Assembly (NCBI GenBank): GCA_032718475.1
Contig: JAUCBJ010004582.1
Coordinates: 1 to 53,557, forward strand
Length of the DNA: 53,557 bases
Direction: 5' to 3'
DNA from: Nemertoderma westbladi
Taxonomy: Eukaryota > Xenacoelomorpha > Nemertodermatida > Nemertodermatidae
Shown here: positions 10,349 through 22,423 of the stretch, one piece after another
Layout of the letters: each line of letters starts with the position of its first letter
Position numbering within the stretch: the stretch's first letter is position 1
Notes under the pieces: model-generated
The model's database searches: none
What the model saw: only the letters and a program-made list of their open reading frames with translations
What the model was told of the DNA's origin: nothing
Position numbers and translations under genes: made by a program

Positions 10349-11258
10349 TCCCACCCACCAATACATAACCGCGACATCTACCACCCACGGAAGGTAGCAC
10401 GAACTTATTTCCAATCGCACGTTCAATATGCGAAGCCAGGTGGTTTATAGGAATATAATCTACGCAGTACTAAATACAGTCGATGCAGTAATGAATGATA
10501 TTCAAATAATTTATTTAATATACTGTTAATGCCTCTGAAAACTTAGACAATTAAAATACACAGAAATCCCATCAAAAAATAATAAGCATAATATTTTGAG
10601 AAATAAACAATTTTGGATATAAGCCTTCTGCAGTGGTAATCTTATTGACTGACAATCATTAAATGAGATCTGTCTATTACCTGAGACTAAAGAACACAGA
10701 CTCTATAGTGTAATAGGAGGTAGGGAATGCAGGTTTCAATCTCGTTAGGTCTAGCTGGCAGCCGTGTGGCTAGTTACATACAACCCCCCTCCACTGGCAT
10801 TCCCAGCAACTGGCTCCCTTACACACACATCCCCCATCTATGTACCAGCCAACTTGCAAGTTGGCCAATAAATGATCAGTATTTAATGAGAATCCATTTT
10901 TTATGCCGTTTTAATTACTTTAGATCAATTAAAGACACAATTATTAAAGCAAATCACTTGAACTAATTAAAAACTATAATAGAATGGCGTATGTGGATTA
11001 CATCTGTATAATTTTTAATTATAATTATTTAAATCTTATACTGTAAAACAATTAATTTCCTTTAAAAGGCAGGTTGAAAATTGTGTTTTCACCGTAATCA
11101 ACTTAATTAACTAATTAACTGCTATTATCTTAGCTTCTCGAAGGCCACACGGAAATTCTACTTGGAAAATTTCTAAACTTTTGCCAAACAACATGTGTAC
11201 CAAGTTTGGATAGATTTCATCAAAGATTGGCTGAGTTATTAACGTTTAAAATTGAACA

Positions 11259-11304
11259 CGACAGAACGACAGAACGACAGAACGACAGAACGACAGAACG
11301 ACAG
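11259..11304. repeat. Octamer tandem repeat (ACGACAGA)n
   Basis: Five to six nearly perfect 8-bp units. The position, about 50 bases before the right end of insert 2, is like the short tandem runs found near the ends of many non-autonomous elements. Confidence 0.95.
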
Positions 11305-11359
11305 GTTGATTAATGGTACCACTACGCTAAGGCTCACTCACTTCGTGGCTCGCCCCACA

Positions 11360-11640
11360 GGTGATATAAACATCGTTACCTTAAAACATAACTTATCAAC
11401 GAAAAACTACAATAACATATTACACACATACGGGTTTCAACAGATAATTAAGCAGGCAACGAGAATCACTCTATATTCAAAATCACTGATCGACCACAAA
11501 TATTACACATATTACCGACAAGTTCGTTTCCGCCGGAGTTTTCCTGACTCAAATAGGTACCACGGATCACTTGGCCACCTTTATTTTAATTAATGATTTT
11601 GATTCCTACCTAACCTCATCTGAACCAAAACGTACTACAT
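11360..11640 (+). pseudogene. LINE-B endonuclease, part 3
   Basis: It starts with GDINIVTLKH (catalytic Asp/Asn motif), continues with YGFQQIIKQATRIT and SLIDH, then shifts frame near 11525. The last block reads TTDHLATFILIN in the frame that contains 11571 and includes the catalytic His (TDH). Confidence 0.75.
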
Positions 11641-12632
11641 TCGATTACACAAAATTCAACCAAAAAAGTTTTTTATCGGATCTTCAAAACAAAAATAACT
11701 GGACTTATAACGAAGATTTAATAGCAAAAAGGAAGATAAATTTTCAATTTTTTATGAAAACTTCAACTCATTGTGCACTAAACACTTACCAAAAAAGGAA
11801 ATTAAAACAAAATTCATTCCCAAAAAGCCATGGATGACCACAAATCTAGTAAAATGTGTAATAAAAAAAAATAATTTATACGCTGCGTTAATGTCAAACC
11901 CATCTAACTTAAAATTATCGCAATACTCCTGCTATAGAAATAAATTAACAAAAACTCTTCGTGCTGCAGAAAAAAACTTTTATGAAAATGAATTTATTAA
12001 AAACAGAAATAGCTCGAAAAAAACGTGGAAAACCATAAACTCAGCTCTACATCGATCAAAAATTTATCTAGCCCAATCAAAATCAAAACAGACCCATCCG
12101 GTACAACCACGAGTGATAGTGCATTAATTGCCGATATTTTTAATTCTCATTTTTCATCTATAGGACTTCAACTTGCCGACAAAATTCCAAAATCTAATAG
12201 ACAACCAACTCGCCTCATTAAAAATAGTAAATATAATTCCTTTTCTCTTTTAGAACCATGTGAAATAGAAATTGTTTATTTTTTACTTGACATAGACAAT
12301 AATGTATCTACTTATGATGAATTTCCCGTTTCACTGGTTAAATTAGCAGCACACATAATAGCTCCACACCTCACATATTTAATTAAATTATCTATTTTAA
12401 ATGGATTTTATCCGCAAATTCTAAAAAAGGCTAAAATAATACCTATTTATAAGTCAGGTGATCCGACAGACAAAAAAAATTACCGTCCAATTTCAATTTT
12501 ACCAATCTTCAGTAAAATCTATGAAAGACTAATTAATACTCAATTAATGGCATACTTAAATAAATATTCCCTACTTTCTTCAGCTCAACACGGATTCCGT
12601 AAACAAATTACCACTACTGACGCCATACTAAC
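11571..12632 (+). pseudogene. LINE-B linker and first half of reverse transcriptase
   Basis: Three overlapping frames carry one protein: 11571-11770, 11771-12090 and 12025-12632, with indels in A/T runs. Visible parts: KPWMTTNLVK (linker), KKTWKTINSAL, ALIADIFNSHFSSIG, AKIIPIYKSGDPTDKKNYRP (RT fingers), ISILPIFSKIYERL and QHGFRK. The frame then runs without change into the BEL-1 LTR at 12633, so the last 47 residues of the 249-residue frame are LTR sequence, not LINE. Confidence 0.8.
12628..12632 (+). other. BEL-1 target-site duplication, left copy (CTAAC)
   Basis: CTAAC at 12628-12632 and again at 25192-25196 flank BEL-1. Five bases fits BEL/Pao integrases. Interrupted LINE coding resumes directly after the right copy. 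Confidence 0.9.
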
Positions 12633-13794
12633 TGTAAAGGCTTTTGCGGAATTAGCCGGTTATTTTCCCCGTAAAGTACTCTGTAGTTGGTTTAACAGGC
12701 ATAAAAGGCCGTGTCCTTACTGTACTGGTGTTTTAGAGGACATAAAAGCCATTTCTTCTGTATGTGTACTTTAGCGGACATAATTAGCAATTCTATGACG
12801 CAATACGCCAGATCCTCTTGAAACAGTGTAGCTACCATGACGACGGCTAACAGCTGATGCTGTACACGTGGAGCTTTTTCTTTGTTCTCTGTTCCTTCTT
12901 TGTTCGGTCGACCAATCAGAGCGTTTTTTGCCTCTGCGTTAGAGATTGTATATAGAAACTCGTGGAGTTGAGTCAGTATGTGATTTTGTCCACAGCCTAC
13001 AACACCGGCTTTGGAACCTCCGTGTTTCAGTCTTTATCCCAACATTAGTAGGCTTAATTATAGAACGTATATCTGTTATCATACCAAATCATAACGAAAC
13101 TGCATTCATAACCATTCACACCTTAAACTTTGTACTGCTATTTACTGTCGGTTATTCATTATATTTGTTGATGGAATATTATATTTGGAATACTGATAAA
13201 TAACCAGACACCCCAATCTTCTTGATATACTAAAGGTTAGAGAGACCGGTTACATATAACGATTGCGACTTACATTAAGTGGTTTGAAGTGAATCTAATG
13301 CTATTTTATAGGCCCTACATGTATTGTCTGTTGTTCTCTTTATATGTGACTAAAATTAGTGAAGGTCGGCAGATCAGTGTGCAGCATTGTGCAGTATTGT
13401 GTATGATTGTGACTGATAACAAAGCATCTCCTAAAGAATGCGCCATATACGTGAATCTATAGCCATCCTGTTGTGTCTAGTTTAAGTCATAACTCTGTTT
13501 ACATATTTAGAGCGCCACGTCCTAAAGGAACTGTTAATATTTCCCGAAAGTGAATAATATTTGTCAGAGATTATATATTACGATCAGTCGAATAATACAG
13601 TAGGCCTACCCCGCAATACGGTTAGGCTTCCGAATCCAGTCTCCCGGGTATATCCAGCGGGTGAATGATCGCGCATAGACTGGCTTCGGCTAATGTAGTG
13701 TATCAAATACTTGTCATAGGCTAAAGACGATCTATCATCTAAAAGACATCCCAATTTGGCAGGTTAAACTGCTAAAGGTCTGAAAGCTCGAACA
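12633..13794 (+). repeat. BEL-1 5' LTR
   Basis: 1162 bp, starts TGTAAAGG and ends CTCGAACA. Pairs with 24030-25191. A TATA-like CATAAAAGG lies near 12700. A small ORF (12946-13203, 85 aa) with a hydrophobic C-terminal half is present in both LTRs, but the LTRs share origin, so this is not evidence that it is used. The sequence directly after the LTR (ATAACAGATA) is not a primer-binding site I recognise. Confidence 0.95.
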
Positions 13795-16145
13795 ATAACA
13801 GATATATACGTACAATCAGAAGATATAGTTGTATATTGTTCTGGTAAGAACAATAACAGATATAGCTTCTGTATTGCGGTAGGCAATAAAGCTGAAGTAC
13901 CGGTCAACCGGTACCTAGTAGGCCTGACTACCTAACCACCCGGACCGGTACCTACAGCAGTATTATTCGATTTTGATAATTATATACCGGTAGGCCTTAA
14001 TAATTAATCAGGGACTGCAGCCCTGGTTTTTTATTGAGATTTTACTTATTTCTGTCAGTTTTATTTACTTGTAGGTTAATATTGAGCAGAAGATGTGTAA
14101 GCCTGCCCAGATTGTACAGATAATTTGTAGGCTGGACAGTTGTCTGACTGTTGTTAAGTCTGAGGGGACTGTAGTGTGTGTAGAGTGTATGTCCGATAAA
14201 TTGATAGTTAGGAAAGTAGGGGCTGCCAGTGCTGTGAGGTGAACCCCCTCGAAAGAATAAGTCGTACTACTCGGTTAGAACGCATACTAACTAACCATTT
14301 CGGAGTCTGCATATACTGTAGTTTATTTAGGCTTGATAGTAGTCTGCCAGCGTTTGGTCTGTACTTTGTTTGTGTAGTTTGTACGGGTAGCGTAACAGTT
14401 CTTATTTAGATAATTTGTAGGCTGGATTTTGTCTGGCTGTTGTTAGGTCTTGAGAGATTTCGGTGTGTGTAGAGTGTATGTCCGATAAAGTGCCAGTTGG
14501 GAACGTAGGGGCTTCCAGAGCTGTGAGGTAAACCCCCTCGAAAGAATAAGTTGTACTACTGGGTTAGAACGCATACTAACTAACCATTTCGGAGTCTGCA
14601 TATACCGTAGTTTGTTTGGGCTTGATAGTAGTCTGTCAGTATTTGGTCTGCATTTTGTTTGAGTAGTCTGTACGCGTAGCGTAATATTTATTATTCAGAG
14701 TTTATGCGATTATTCGCAACATTCATATCCCCAAGTTTATTCCTACAGTAATTGTGCTTGTTATATATACCGTTATAGTTAAACTAACCCCGGTACTACA
14801 TCAGGGCTGCTTGGCGTAGGTAAAGACTGGTGATTTTGTGCCCCGGTCACTCCAGCAGATACCGTGGTTCTTTTAGCTGTTCAAGTATTTTAACTACCGA
14901 TTATTTGTTGTATAAGTACTTGTACCTAATTTAGGGTTTAGTGTACAGTGCTTTCCGAAGGCAATTAGTGTGTAGGCAGTATATTTGTGTTGTAAAGTGG
15001 TTAATAGGCACGTTGGTTCTGGTAGACCGCGGTAATTAACTTCTAGGTAGGAACACTCCGTGATACATAACGTAGTACTTATAGCGCCACGGCTATAAGT
15101 CGTCAGACGGTGGTATTTTTCTATCTGGACAACGCAGTATATTTACTACTACTTATTATTTTCAAATACCGTAGTAACCTGTCCGTTGTAATAACCAGAT
15201 ATTCTAACCCTTTGTTAGGCTGGTTAGTAGACTTCTTGTAAAATTACCCTAAAAATTCGTACTTGTAATTTTTGTGTTTATTTACAGATTGTAATCTCAC
15301 CCAGAATTGTACGTAATTTGTAGTATTAAGTAACTTAGGTAAATTAGAATTATTTGTTTTAGTGTCGAACAAGTAACACTTCACTGAGAGCGCACAGCTT
15401 CTGTGTAGTGACTCCCCCCAGAAATTATAACATTTATTTCAAATATTGACAAAACCCATTAAAAACGGGTATATATATTATAAATCAACTCAAACGATTT
15501 ATAAATAGTAGGCCTGCCATACATCAATTAGGTCTAAATATCAGTTGGACTACTGCTTAAATAACGGTAATAAAGTAAGTTAAAGTAACCAAGTAACCCT
15601 TAAAATTCAGAAATTCAATTATTCTAAAATAATTGACATACCGGTATTTACAATAGGCTTATTACATTTATTTCTATAAATTTTAGGCTGAAATTATACC
15701 GGTATTCTGTAATTAATTCTAGTCTGTAATTATACTTATATATATACATTATAAGTGTAAGCTGTATACCGGTATTCACGATAGGCCTATTATATATTTA
15801 TAAATTTAGGCTGAAATTATACCGGTATTCTGTAATTAATTCTAGTTAATAATTATACTTATATATACTATAAGTGTAAACTGCATACCGGTATCCACGA
15901 TAGGCCTATTATATATTTATATATATTTGTGCTGGAATTATATACCGGTATTCTGTGACAAATCTAGTCTGTGACAATACTTATATATATACTATAAGCA
16001 TACCGGTATTCTAATATATTATATATATATTACGCTACACTGAGTAGCAGTATCGGTAATTAATTACTAGGCTAACGGTGATACTGAATTACTAGACTTG
16101 CTTAAACTGTAATATAGCAGTAGGCATTCAACTGTACAAACCAAC
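13795..16145 (+). repeat. BEL-1 leader with internal tandem duplications
   Basis: 2.35 kb without a coding region. A unit of about 290-300 bp is duplicated (about 14110-14395 and 14405-14695; both contain GTAGAGTGTATGTCCGATAAA and CCCCCTCGAAAGAATAAG). A second set of three units of about 110-120 bp lies at 15690-16040, each with ATACCGGTATTC and AGGCCTATTATATATTTAT. Long, repeat-bearing leaders are compatible with a regulatory or packaging role (inference). Confidence 0.75.
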
Positions 16146-18182
16146 ATGTCTGACACAAAGCAAAACCTGTCAGACAGTCTCCTAGATACAACCATATGTG
16201 ACCCAGACAGGAGTGTGGAATGTGTGGGACCGAAGTTCACCTCACATCCTACTGTAAGAAAGATTATCCCTCCAGTAGTAATATCAGACCCTAGGCTAGT
16301 CCAACATCGTAGGTCTATCATAGGCACTCGAGCTCAGGTCAAGCGGGACCTTGAAGCAGCAGAACAGCAACTACCCGCGAGCCGAGAACTTATTTCTCAG
16401 CGGCCCGACAGCTCCAGTAGTGCGGATACTGTAGAGCTGACACCCGAGCACGGAGCAAAGATGACAGATGCGGTTTATTCGGACCCCCTTCTCATCCTTC
16501 CTGCAGCCGTACTCACTAGGTTATTGATTGCGGTGGAAGAACACCAGATCGATTGGGCGAGAAATAAGCGATCGACTAAAGATAGTTATGCGGGATACAC
16601 AAGGGAAGAACTGAAGTCTATTGTCGAGTCGCAATGAAACTTCCCCGGACCCGGACTCCCGTTTGATTTATCAGTAGCTGCCTGGGAAGACATACACAGG
16701 ATGGGAGTAACCAAGGAAACCATCGATCCAGCTGTGTGGAAGAGGTCCGCAGCAGGATACGTACAGGGATTCTTCAGCTCCATGGAGCGATTAGAAGAAC
16801 AACTGTTTCAACAACCCCAAGGACCTCAAGAGCAGGGACAGCTGCTTTATCAAGTTAGAGAAAGAATTCTACGAATCAGGCTAATCTTATCGGCCTTTGA
16901 GGAGGCTTCTAAAAGAAGGCAGGACACGTCGTTGCAAGTTGCCGTAAAGACTTGGTTTCAACGGGTGAGTCTCCAGGTTCAAGGAACGGCTCAGTGGAAA
17001 GTTCAACTGGATGAGCGCTCAACCCATGGAGAATCAACAGACGCTACATTTTCCCAAGTGGAAAGTGAAGCGACAGCAGAGAAACCGCATAAGAGGGATG
17101 CTATTGACATCTATCTGTCGGACTATCAACGTTTTGTAGGAGATGAAGAGTTGAGGAGAAGACTAGAGGGACTTAGCCCTAATAGTGAAGGAGCCAAGCT
17201 TGTGTTGGACGCAATCGATGTGGATAGGTTAGCTGCGAACCAAGCTAAATTCAATGAAAGCATCTGCATCGCTAAGGTTCAAGAAGAACAAGTAAAGAAA
17301 AAACGTATAGAAGATAGAAAGACAGCGGCAGTGGCAGCAGCAGTGGCAGCGGCAGAAGCGGAAAGAAAAGCGGCAGCAGCAGTGGCAGCGGCAGAAGCGG
17401 AAAGAAAAGCGGCAGTGGCAGTGGCAGCGGCCGAAGCGGAAAGAAAAGCGGCAGTGGCAGCCGCAGAGGCAGTGGCAGAAGCAGAATGGAGGGCATCTGA
17501 AGAGACAACCCAACTAGAGTTGGAAAATCTTCAAGAGAGGCAAGACAACTTCAATAAACAGTTAACAGCTAGTAATATGCAGATGATGAGTCGATCTACT
17601 CCCAAAAGGCAGGGATATACATCATCTGAGGAAGGCGATACAACTGATGCTGAAGGCGGAGGAAATAGATCTCGTCTAAGCAGACGTAGAAGAATATCCC
17701 ACCGTCAGAAATTGCCTGATTTGCCCCCAGCTGTTAGAAGGCAACTAACTGACACAAACTTAGGTAGTACAGAACCCACAGACCAAATAATTAATATAGA
17801 AAGACTCCCTACTATAGTAGATGAGCCTGAAATAATTAGGCCTGTTCTCGAAGCCACCCCTTCGGTGATAGAGACACCTGTACTCCCTGAACCTACCTCT
17901 AAATTCCCTCTGCACAGCACGAAGCTACCTGTGCCCCACAGAACCACTCCTGAAATTGTTCATGTCCTGGACTCCGAGCGAAATATTCATGACTTGTCGC
18001 CCGTTGTCCCTCGTCCGCCCGCTACAACGTTGGCGCCTCCCGCTTCGGCGGTCGAGTGGGTAGATGAGGGACGACGGGAGATGGGTCTCCTGCTCGGGCA
18101 ACTGAGGGAACACGGAACGGTGTTCCTCTCAGCAAGTCCAGGAGATGGAGGGGACTGTGCAGCAGTTAAAGGGAACAGTTAG
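16146..18182 (+). CDS. BEL-1 Gag N-terminal region with in-frame TGA
   Basis: A single frame covers 16146-18182 apart from one TGA at 16635-16637 and would give a protein of about 678 residues. It starts at the first ATG after the leader. The middle (17323-17480) holds about four copies of an Ala-rich coiled-coil unit (AAVAAAEAERK type); further coiled coil follows (ETTQLELENLQERQDNF). A basic patch SRRRRISHRQK is near residue 520, then a Pro-rich tail. The C-terminal coiled coil (QQVQEMEGTVQQLKG) continues in another frame from about 18120 to a TAA at 18289. The TGA could be a CGA-to-TGA mutation or a readthrough site. No enzymatic domain. Role as structural Gag is inferred from position. 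Confidence 0.65.
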
Positions 18183-18303
18183 AGAGAGTAGGTTAGAGTT
18201 GCAAGAAGTGCAGCAAAGTATCGCGTTAGAACGCAATAAATTAGTAAATACACAAAAGGGTATACCACCACCCCCTGTAACAATGTGTTAACCTGTTAGG
18301 TCT

Positions 18304-20778
18304 GAAGTATTTCATGCGCAAGGTGTGGAGCCTACACGCATCTATACTGCTAGCGAAGTGGAAACTCCTATAGTAAACCCTATTAAGGGTAATTATAAAC
18401 CTGTTGACAATGATATTCCATATAGACTTGATAATAATCCGAGAAATTTATATACCGATAACTCGATATTAAATAACACGATGGCCCAAGAAAGTTTTAC
18501 GCGTCAAATGGCTAGAACCGAAGCCTGTCAAGCGGTAAAGGTGGGAGAGATCGTCAAGTTCAATGGAGATGAGATGAAATGGTTACCTTTTAATGAATAT
18601 TACAAAGATAACGTACAGAACTCTGTGCTATCTAACGGAGAGAAACTTAGATTCCTTATTGAGTGCTTGGAAGGATCTCCCAAGTTAATGGCGTTAAAGT
18701 TTATTGGACATCCAGATGGATTAAGACAAGTTTGGGATACACTGAACATCAGGTATGGTAATAGGACTAACATAGCTAGGTATTTATATGCGAAATTAAT
18801 GGCGCCCCGAAAGTTTCTTAGCAGCGGGATTATAGAGTTTTCCGACGAGATTCAGGAGATCTGTAGACAACTAGATTGGTTAGGTAAGTCTCATGAATAC
18901 CAGAATTCTATGGTTGTAGGAGCCTTAGCATCTAATTTGCCCAAGGGCGGAGTAGGTACACGCTGGGACAAGACAGTGTTATATATGATGGAACAACAAC
19001 GAAGAGATCCTACCATGGCTGATCTCATGTCATTCTTAGATGGAGAGGTAAAATTACAGCTCCTAAAGCAGTCCAGAGAGAAGACACCGGAAAACAAGGT
19101 AAGTGAGAAACCCGTTTCTAGGAGAAAGGTAATACCAGTGTGTTATACAGACGACGGCGAAAGCCAGGCTTCTCAAGAGGAAGACAGTGGGAAAGACACT
19201 GAAAGATCTTACTATGACAACAAAGCGCCTAAGGACGTAAGTAAATTCAAGTCTCGAACCAATGACAGGAGAGAACAGGTAAGAAAAACTCCTCCTACGT
19301 CTCCTAAGAGAATTCATGTAAGAAAGCCCAAAGAAAGAACGAGTGTGCACAACGTTACTCAAAGTAAGGTAAGTAACATCAAACCAAAATGTGTGCTGTG
19401 CGACGGGCCCCACCGTTTAAGTGCGTGTGATGAATTCCTGAGGAAATCACTAAAGGACAGACGTGAAGTCATGTGGGATAAGCGGTTGTGTTATAATTGC
19501 CTCAGACGAGGACACCAACGGCAAACCTGTTACTCCGACGCAAGGTGTGCAAAGTGCGGCGCAAAAAGTCACGTAAGTGAGTCCGAACTACATGTCCAAT
19601 TCAGTGATGTGAACGACACTGACCAAAGTTCTGAGATGGAAGGATTCTATACGGATGAATTCTCCGACGAAAATGAATCCTGTTACATGATAAATACCGC
19701 AGTGTATCGAGCACTTACGTATGAAAAAGACACAGACAGCGACCTCACCCTAACTACTTCTGACCGACAACCATCTTGGAAAGCGCCAACTTCCAATGTA
19801 GGAATCCAAGAATTTCCTGTAGTACAGTTAAGGGTCCACGGACCTAAAAGGAGTTATATAGTGAACGCCCTCCTTGACTCCGGTAGCACAGGAACATTCA
19901 TCGACAAAGAACTAGCCGAAGACATCTTTGCTGGACAACCCAAGTTCCGAACTAAGCTAAACATGTCAGGAATTATGCAGGTTTGGAAATCTACCGTAAT
20001 AGCGGATTATTATGTAGGCGCGTTGTCCACCCCCCAGGATGAAGTAGGAGAACACAGCATAAGGTCAGTAAAAATGGTCGCGATAAAGAACTTCGCTACC
20101 AGCCAAGTGGAACCTTATAACTGGGATGAGGACGATTTCACCCAGCAGCTTGAAATACCTAGATTCAACACCGATTACCCTGGAGTCCAAATACTCATCG
20201 GTCAAAATGCGCATGAAGCGCTCAAGACATTGGAGAAACGGCCTGCTCAACCGCAACCACTACAAGCTTATGCGGGAAGAACTAGAGTGGGTTGGTACTT
20301 TACTGGCCCTTCCCGTAGAACTCTCATGGAAAGATTACCGAAAGATCAGGTATATCAATTAAGTGAACGGGAAGTGGAGAGCAGTGAAGTTGACGACCCA
20401 ACTGAGGGAACACCATACTCCTCAGATAATGACGATATCAACTCCAATGTAGATCAATGGAGACATTGCCCCGAGACGATTAATCTAGCCGACATTGCCT
20501 CCAGAGGAGCAACTCCTCAAGAACGGACAGATACTCCAGACTGGTTAGGTGAACCCGACTTCCTAAGTAAAGAAGATGAATGGCCTCCCCACCTTAACCC
20601 GGCTGAGATTAGACAGGCCAAGGGAGCGGAGAAAGTAACACAACCACTCAATCGCCCAGCTGGTCGTTTATGTTTACTGGAAAGAGACCGAAAACTGTCC
20701 GGAAACTATGGAAGGCAAGATACTCTTCCCACGACCACCTCCCTAATCCAACAAATATCTAGGGACTCCATAACGTAA
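18304..20778 (+). CDS. BEL-1 Gag capsid region, zinc knuckles and protease, fused to RNase H tail
   Basis: Long open frame of about 820 residues. The N-terminal half is the BEL/Pao gag region (VKFNGDEMKWLPFNEYYKDN, FLIECLEGSPKLMAL; DUF1759-like). Zinc knuckles follow near residue 350-415: CVLCDGPHRLSAC, CYNCLRRGHQRQTC, CAKCGAKSH. The protease (DUF1758-like) has VNALLDSGSTGTFID near residue 510 with the catalytic DSG, and GVQILIGQNAHEAL and GWYFTGPS further on. After about 20370 the sequence jumps to WRHCPETINLADIASRG and WLGEPDFL, which normally end the RNase H region. RT and most of RNase H are deleted, leaving a fused frame. The stop is TAA at 20776. No in-frame ATG lies at the very start; translation may rely on frameshifting from Gag. 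Confidence 0.8.
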   Translation, partial: EVFHAQGVEPTRIYTASEVETPIVNPIKGNYKPVDNDIPYRLDNNPRNLYTDNSILNNTMAQESFTRQMARTEACQAVKVGEIVKFNGDEMKWLPFNEYYKDNVQNSVLSNGEKLRFLIECLEGSPKLMALKFIGHPDGLRQVWDTLNIRYGNRTNIARYLYAKLMAPRKFLSSGIIEFSDEIQEICRQLDWLGKSHEYQNSMVVGALASNLPKGGVGTRWDKTVLYMMEQQRRDPTMADLMSFLDGEVKLQLLKQSREKTPENKVSEKPVSRRKVIPVCYTDDGESQASQEEDSGKDTERSYYDNKAPKDVSKFKSRTNDRREQVRKTPPTSPKRIHVRKPKERTSVHNVTQSKVSNIKPKCVLCDGPHRLSACDEFLRKSLKDRREVMWDKRLCYNCLRRGHQRQTCYSDARCAKCGAKSHVSESELHVQFSDVNDTDQSSEMEGFYTDEFSDENESCYMINTAVYRALTYEKDTDSDLTLTTSDRQPSWKAPTSNVGIQEFPVVQLRVHGPKRSYIVNALLDSGSTGTFIDKELAEDIFAGQPKFRTKLNMSGIMQVWKSTVIADYYVGALSTPQDEVGEHSIRSVKMVAIKNFATSQVEPYNWDEDDFTQQLEIPRFNTDYPGVQILIGQNAHEALKTLEKRPAQPQPLQAYAGRTRVGWYFTGPSRRTLMERLPKDQVYQLSEREVESSEVDDPTEGTPYSSDNDDINSNVDQWRHCPETINLADIASRGATPQERTDTPDWLGEPDFLSKEDEWPPHLNPAEIRQAKGAEKVTQPLNRPAGRLCLLERDRKLSGNYGRQDTLPTTTSLIQQISRDSIT

Positions 20779-22423
20779 CAACATACGGAGTGGGTGTGTG
20801 ACTATATTATTTTATATTTATTTTATTATTTTATATTGTGTATGTATTATTATGTAATTTTGTTATAATCGTTTTCTTTAATTTTATTTAGTGGAATGTT
20901 GTTTTAGCGATTATTTGGTGGATTGGTGCAATATGTATTCGCGTTTATTACTTAATTACTTATATATTATATATTTAGTGCGACGGCGAGAAATAATTCT
21001 TTTTCTCTTTCCTTACTGTCCGTATTACATTATAAATACGTGACTACAGTAAGATGAAATATCCGTACTTATTAAAGTACAATAAAGCTCCTACTATATT
21101 CAAGTATTATTGGTAAGCAGAGTATTAGGAATGCAAAGTTCAGATCCTCGTGTCTCGGCTAAACCAAGCTCTGGGTAGACCTTGGAAACGACTTGCCTCT
21201 TCACACTGACATTGCTTCGTGCGATATTGCTCTCATACCGTATATTAAATAATACATATAGTAGCGTGATGTCCCTTTAACAGTAGCGTAAAACGCAAAA
21301 TAAATCTGTTAAACCCTTTGACCATCTGCAATTCTAGTCGATTAAGATATCGCGGCACCCACCGATATACTTGAAAGACAAAACTCTAGAATCAGTGGTT
21401 AACGTCCCCAGACTTGTTCTGGAATAAACTGGTGCCCATCCTAAATATTAATTATTAATATTTATAAAATCTGTCAAATTTTAGATCCTTTAAAATTCTA
21501 GTCTATTAAGATATCGTAGCACTTACCGATATTCTTAAAAAGATCAATTCCTAGAATCAAGGATCCCAGTCCCCAGACATGTTCTGGAATAAAATTGTGT
21601 CTATTTAATATTAAATAATAAAATTTACGGGAATAAATTTAAATTCATCTTTTAATGAATTTGATAAATTGTTATTTTATACAATTTATAATATTCCCAA
21701 AATTCCATTAATTAATAGATCATGGGAGCGGAGATTCATCTATTAAGTGTATTAGTGTGCGAGAATCCCCAATATAGAGTCAATAGCCGATAAAATTCAT
21801 AAAATCATATATAAAGATGATATTGACCATTAAAGACTTACTATTAAATAGCATCCCAGATCTGTATGCATGGGAATTACCCTAATTCTACCGCTAGCTT
21901 TCCATAATGTCACCATAGCAACAACCACGCTAGAATTAGAAGCGAGTTAACAGAACAATAAAAAAGCTTGCTCATTGAATAGCATACGGAATAAATAGCA
22001 CACCGCTAGTATCCAAGGATACATAATAACAACGTGACATTCTGGAAGGCACTTGACTAACGGACAAATGACCCGAATGTGTGATAGAATGTGTACCATT
22101 TGTGACAGTTACGTGGAATTTGTGCGTTTATAGATGAATGTTACTACTAAGGTGTGTTTACAGTAGCGAGTCGCAATTGTGAAAGTAGCCCTAACTCTCC
22201 AGTAAGAACCTGAAGTATATCTAAGCCTTTGGGACGGATGGTGGAGTGACTCGTGCTGGTTGTTGTAGTCGTTGTGCAGCTACGACGTTGGCGATAGGCA
22301 CATCGGCGAAAGTACACCAGCGCTGAGGATCTCGCACTGTCCGGGGGCAGAGAGGGGTAGGCAGCGACGCCCGCTCGCCTAAATATAAACTCATTATAAT
22401 ATGGATAAACTTATATAGCAGAT
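20779..22423. other. BEL-1 internal non-coding stretch with a duplicated block
   Basis: No coding region recognised. A block of about 170 bp occurs twice (about 21310-21435 and 21480-21600; both contain TTCTAGTC.ATTAAGATATCG and CCCCAGAC.TGTTCTGGAATAAA). AT-rich on both sides; a GC-richer stretch lies at 22200-22380. Confidence 0.6.

Larger units (their letters stand above)
10113..11356. mobile_element. Non-autonomous insert 2 in the LINE-B endonuclease
   Basis: It lies exactly between the TII and GDIN parts of the endonuclease, flanked by ACA (10110-10112 and 11357-11359). Left end: CGTTCGTGGGGCC with a subterminal inverted GGGCCT/AGGCCC pair. Right end: CACTTCGTGGCTCGCCCC. Inside are a CCCCA microsatellite (10289-10348), an 18-bp palindrome (10848-10865, GCCAACTTG and complement) and an octamer repeat near the right end (11259-11304). 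No coding capacity is recognised. Class is uncertain. Confidence 0.6.

Noticed and set aside
17229-17513. Minus-strand Pro/Leu- and Cys-rich frames opposite BEL-1 Gag
   Set aside because: Shadow of the Ala-rich repeat on the coding strand.
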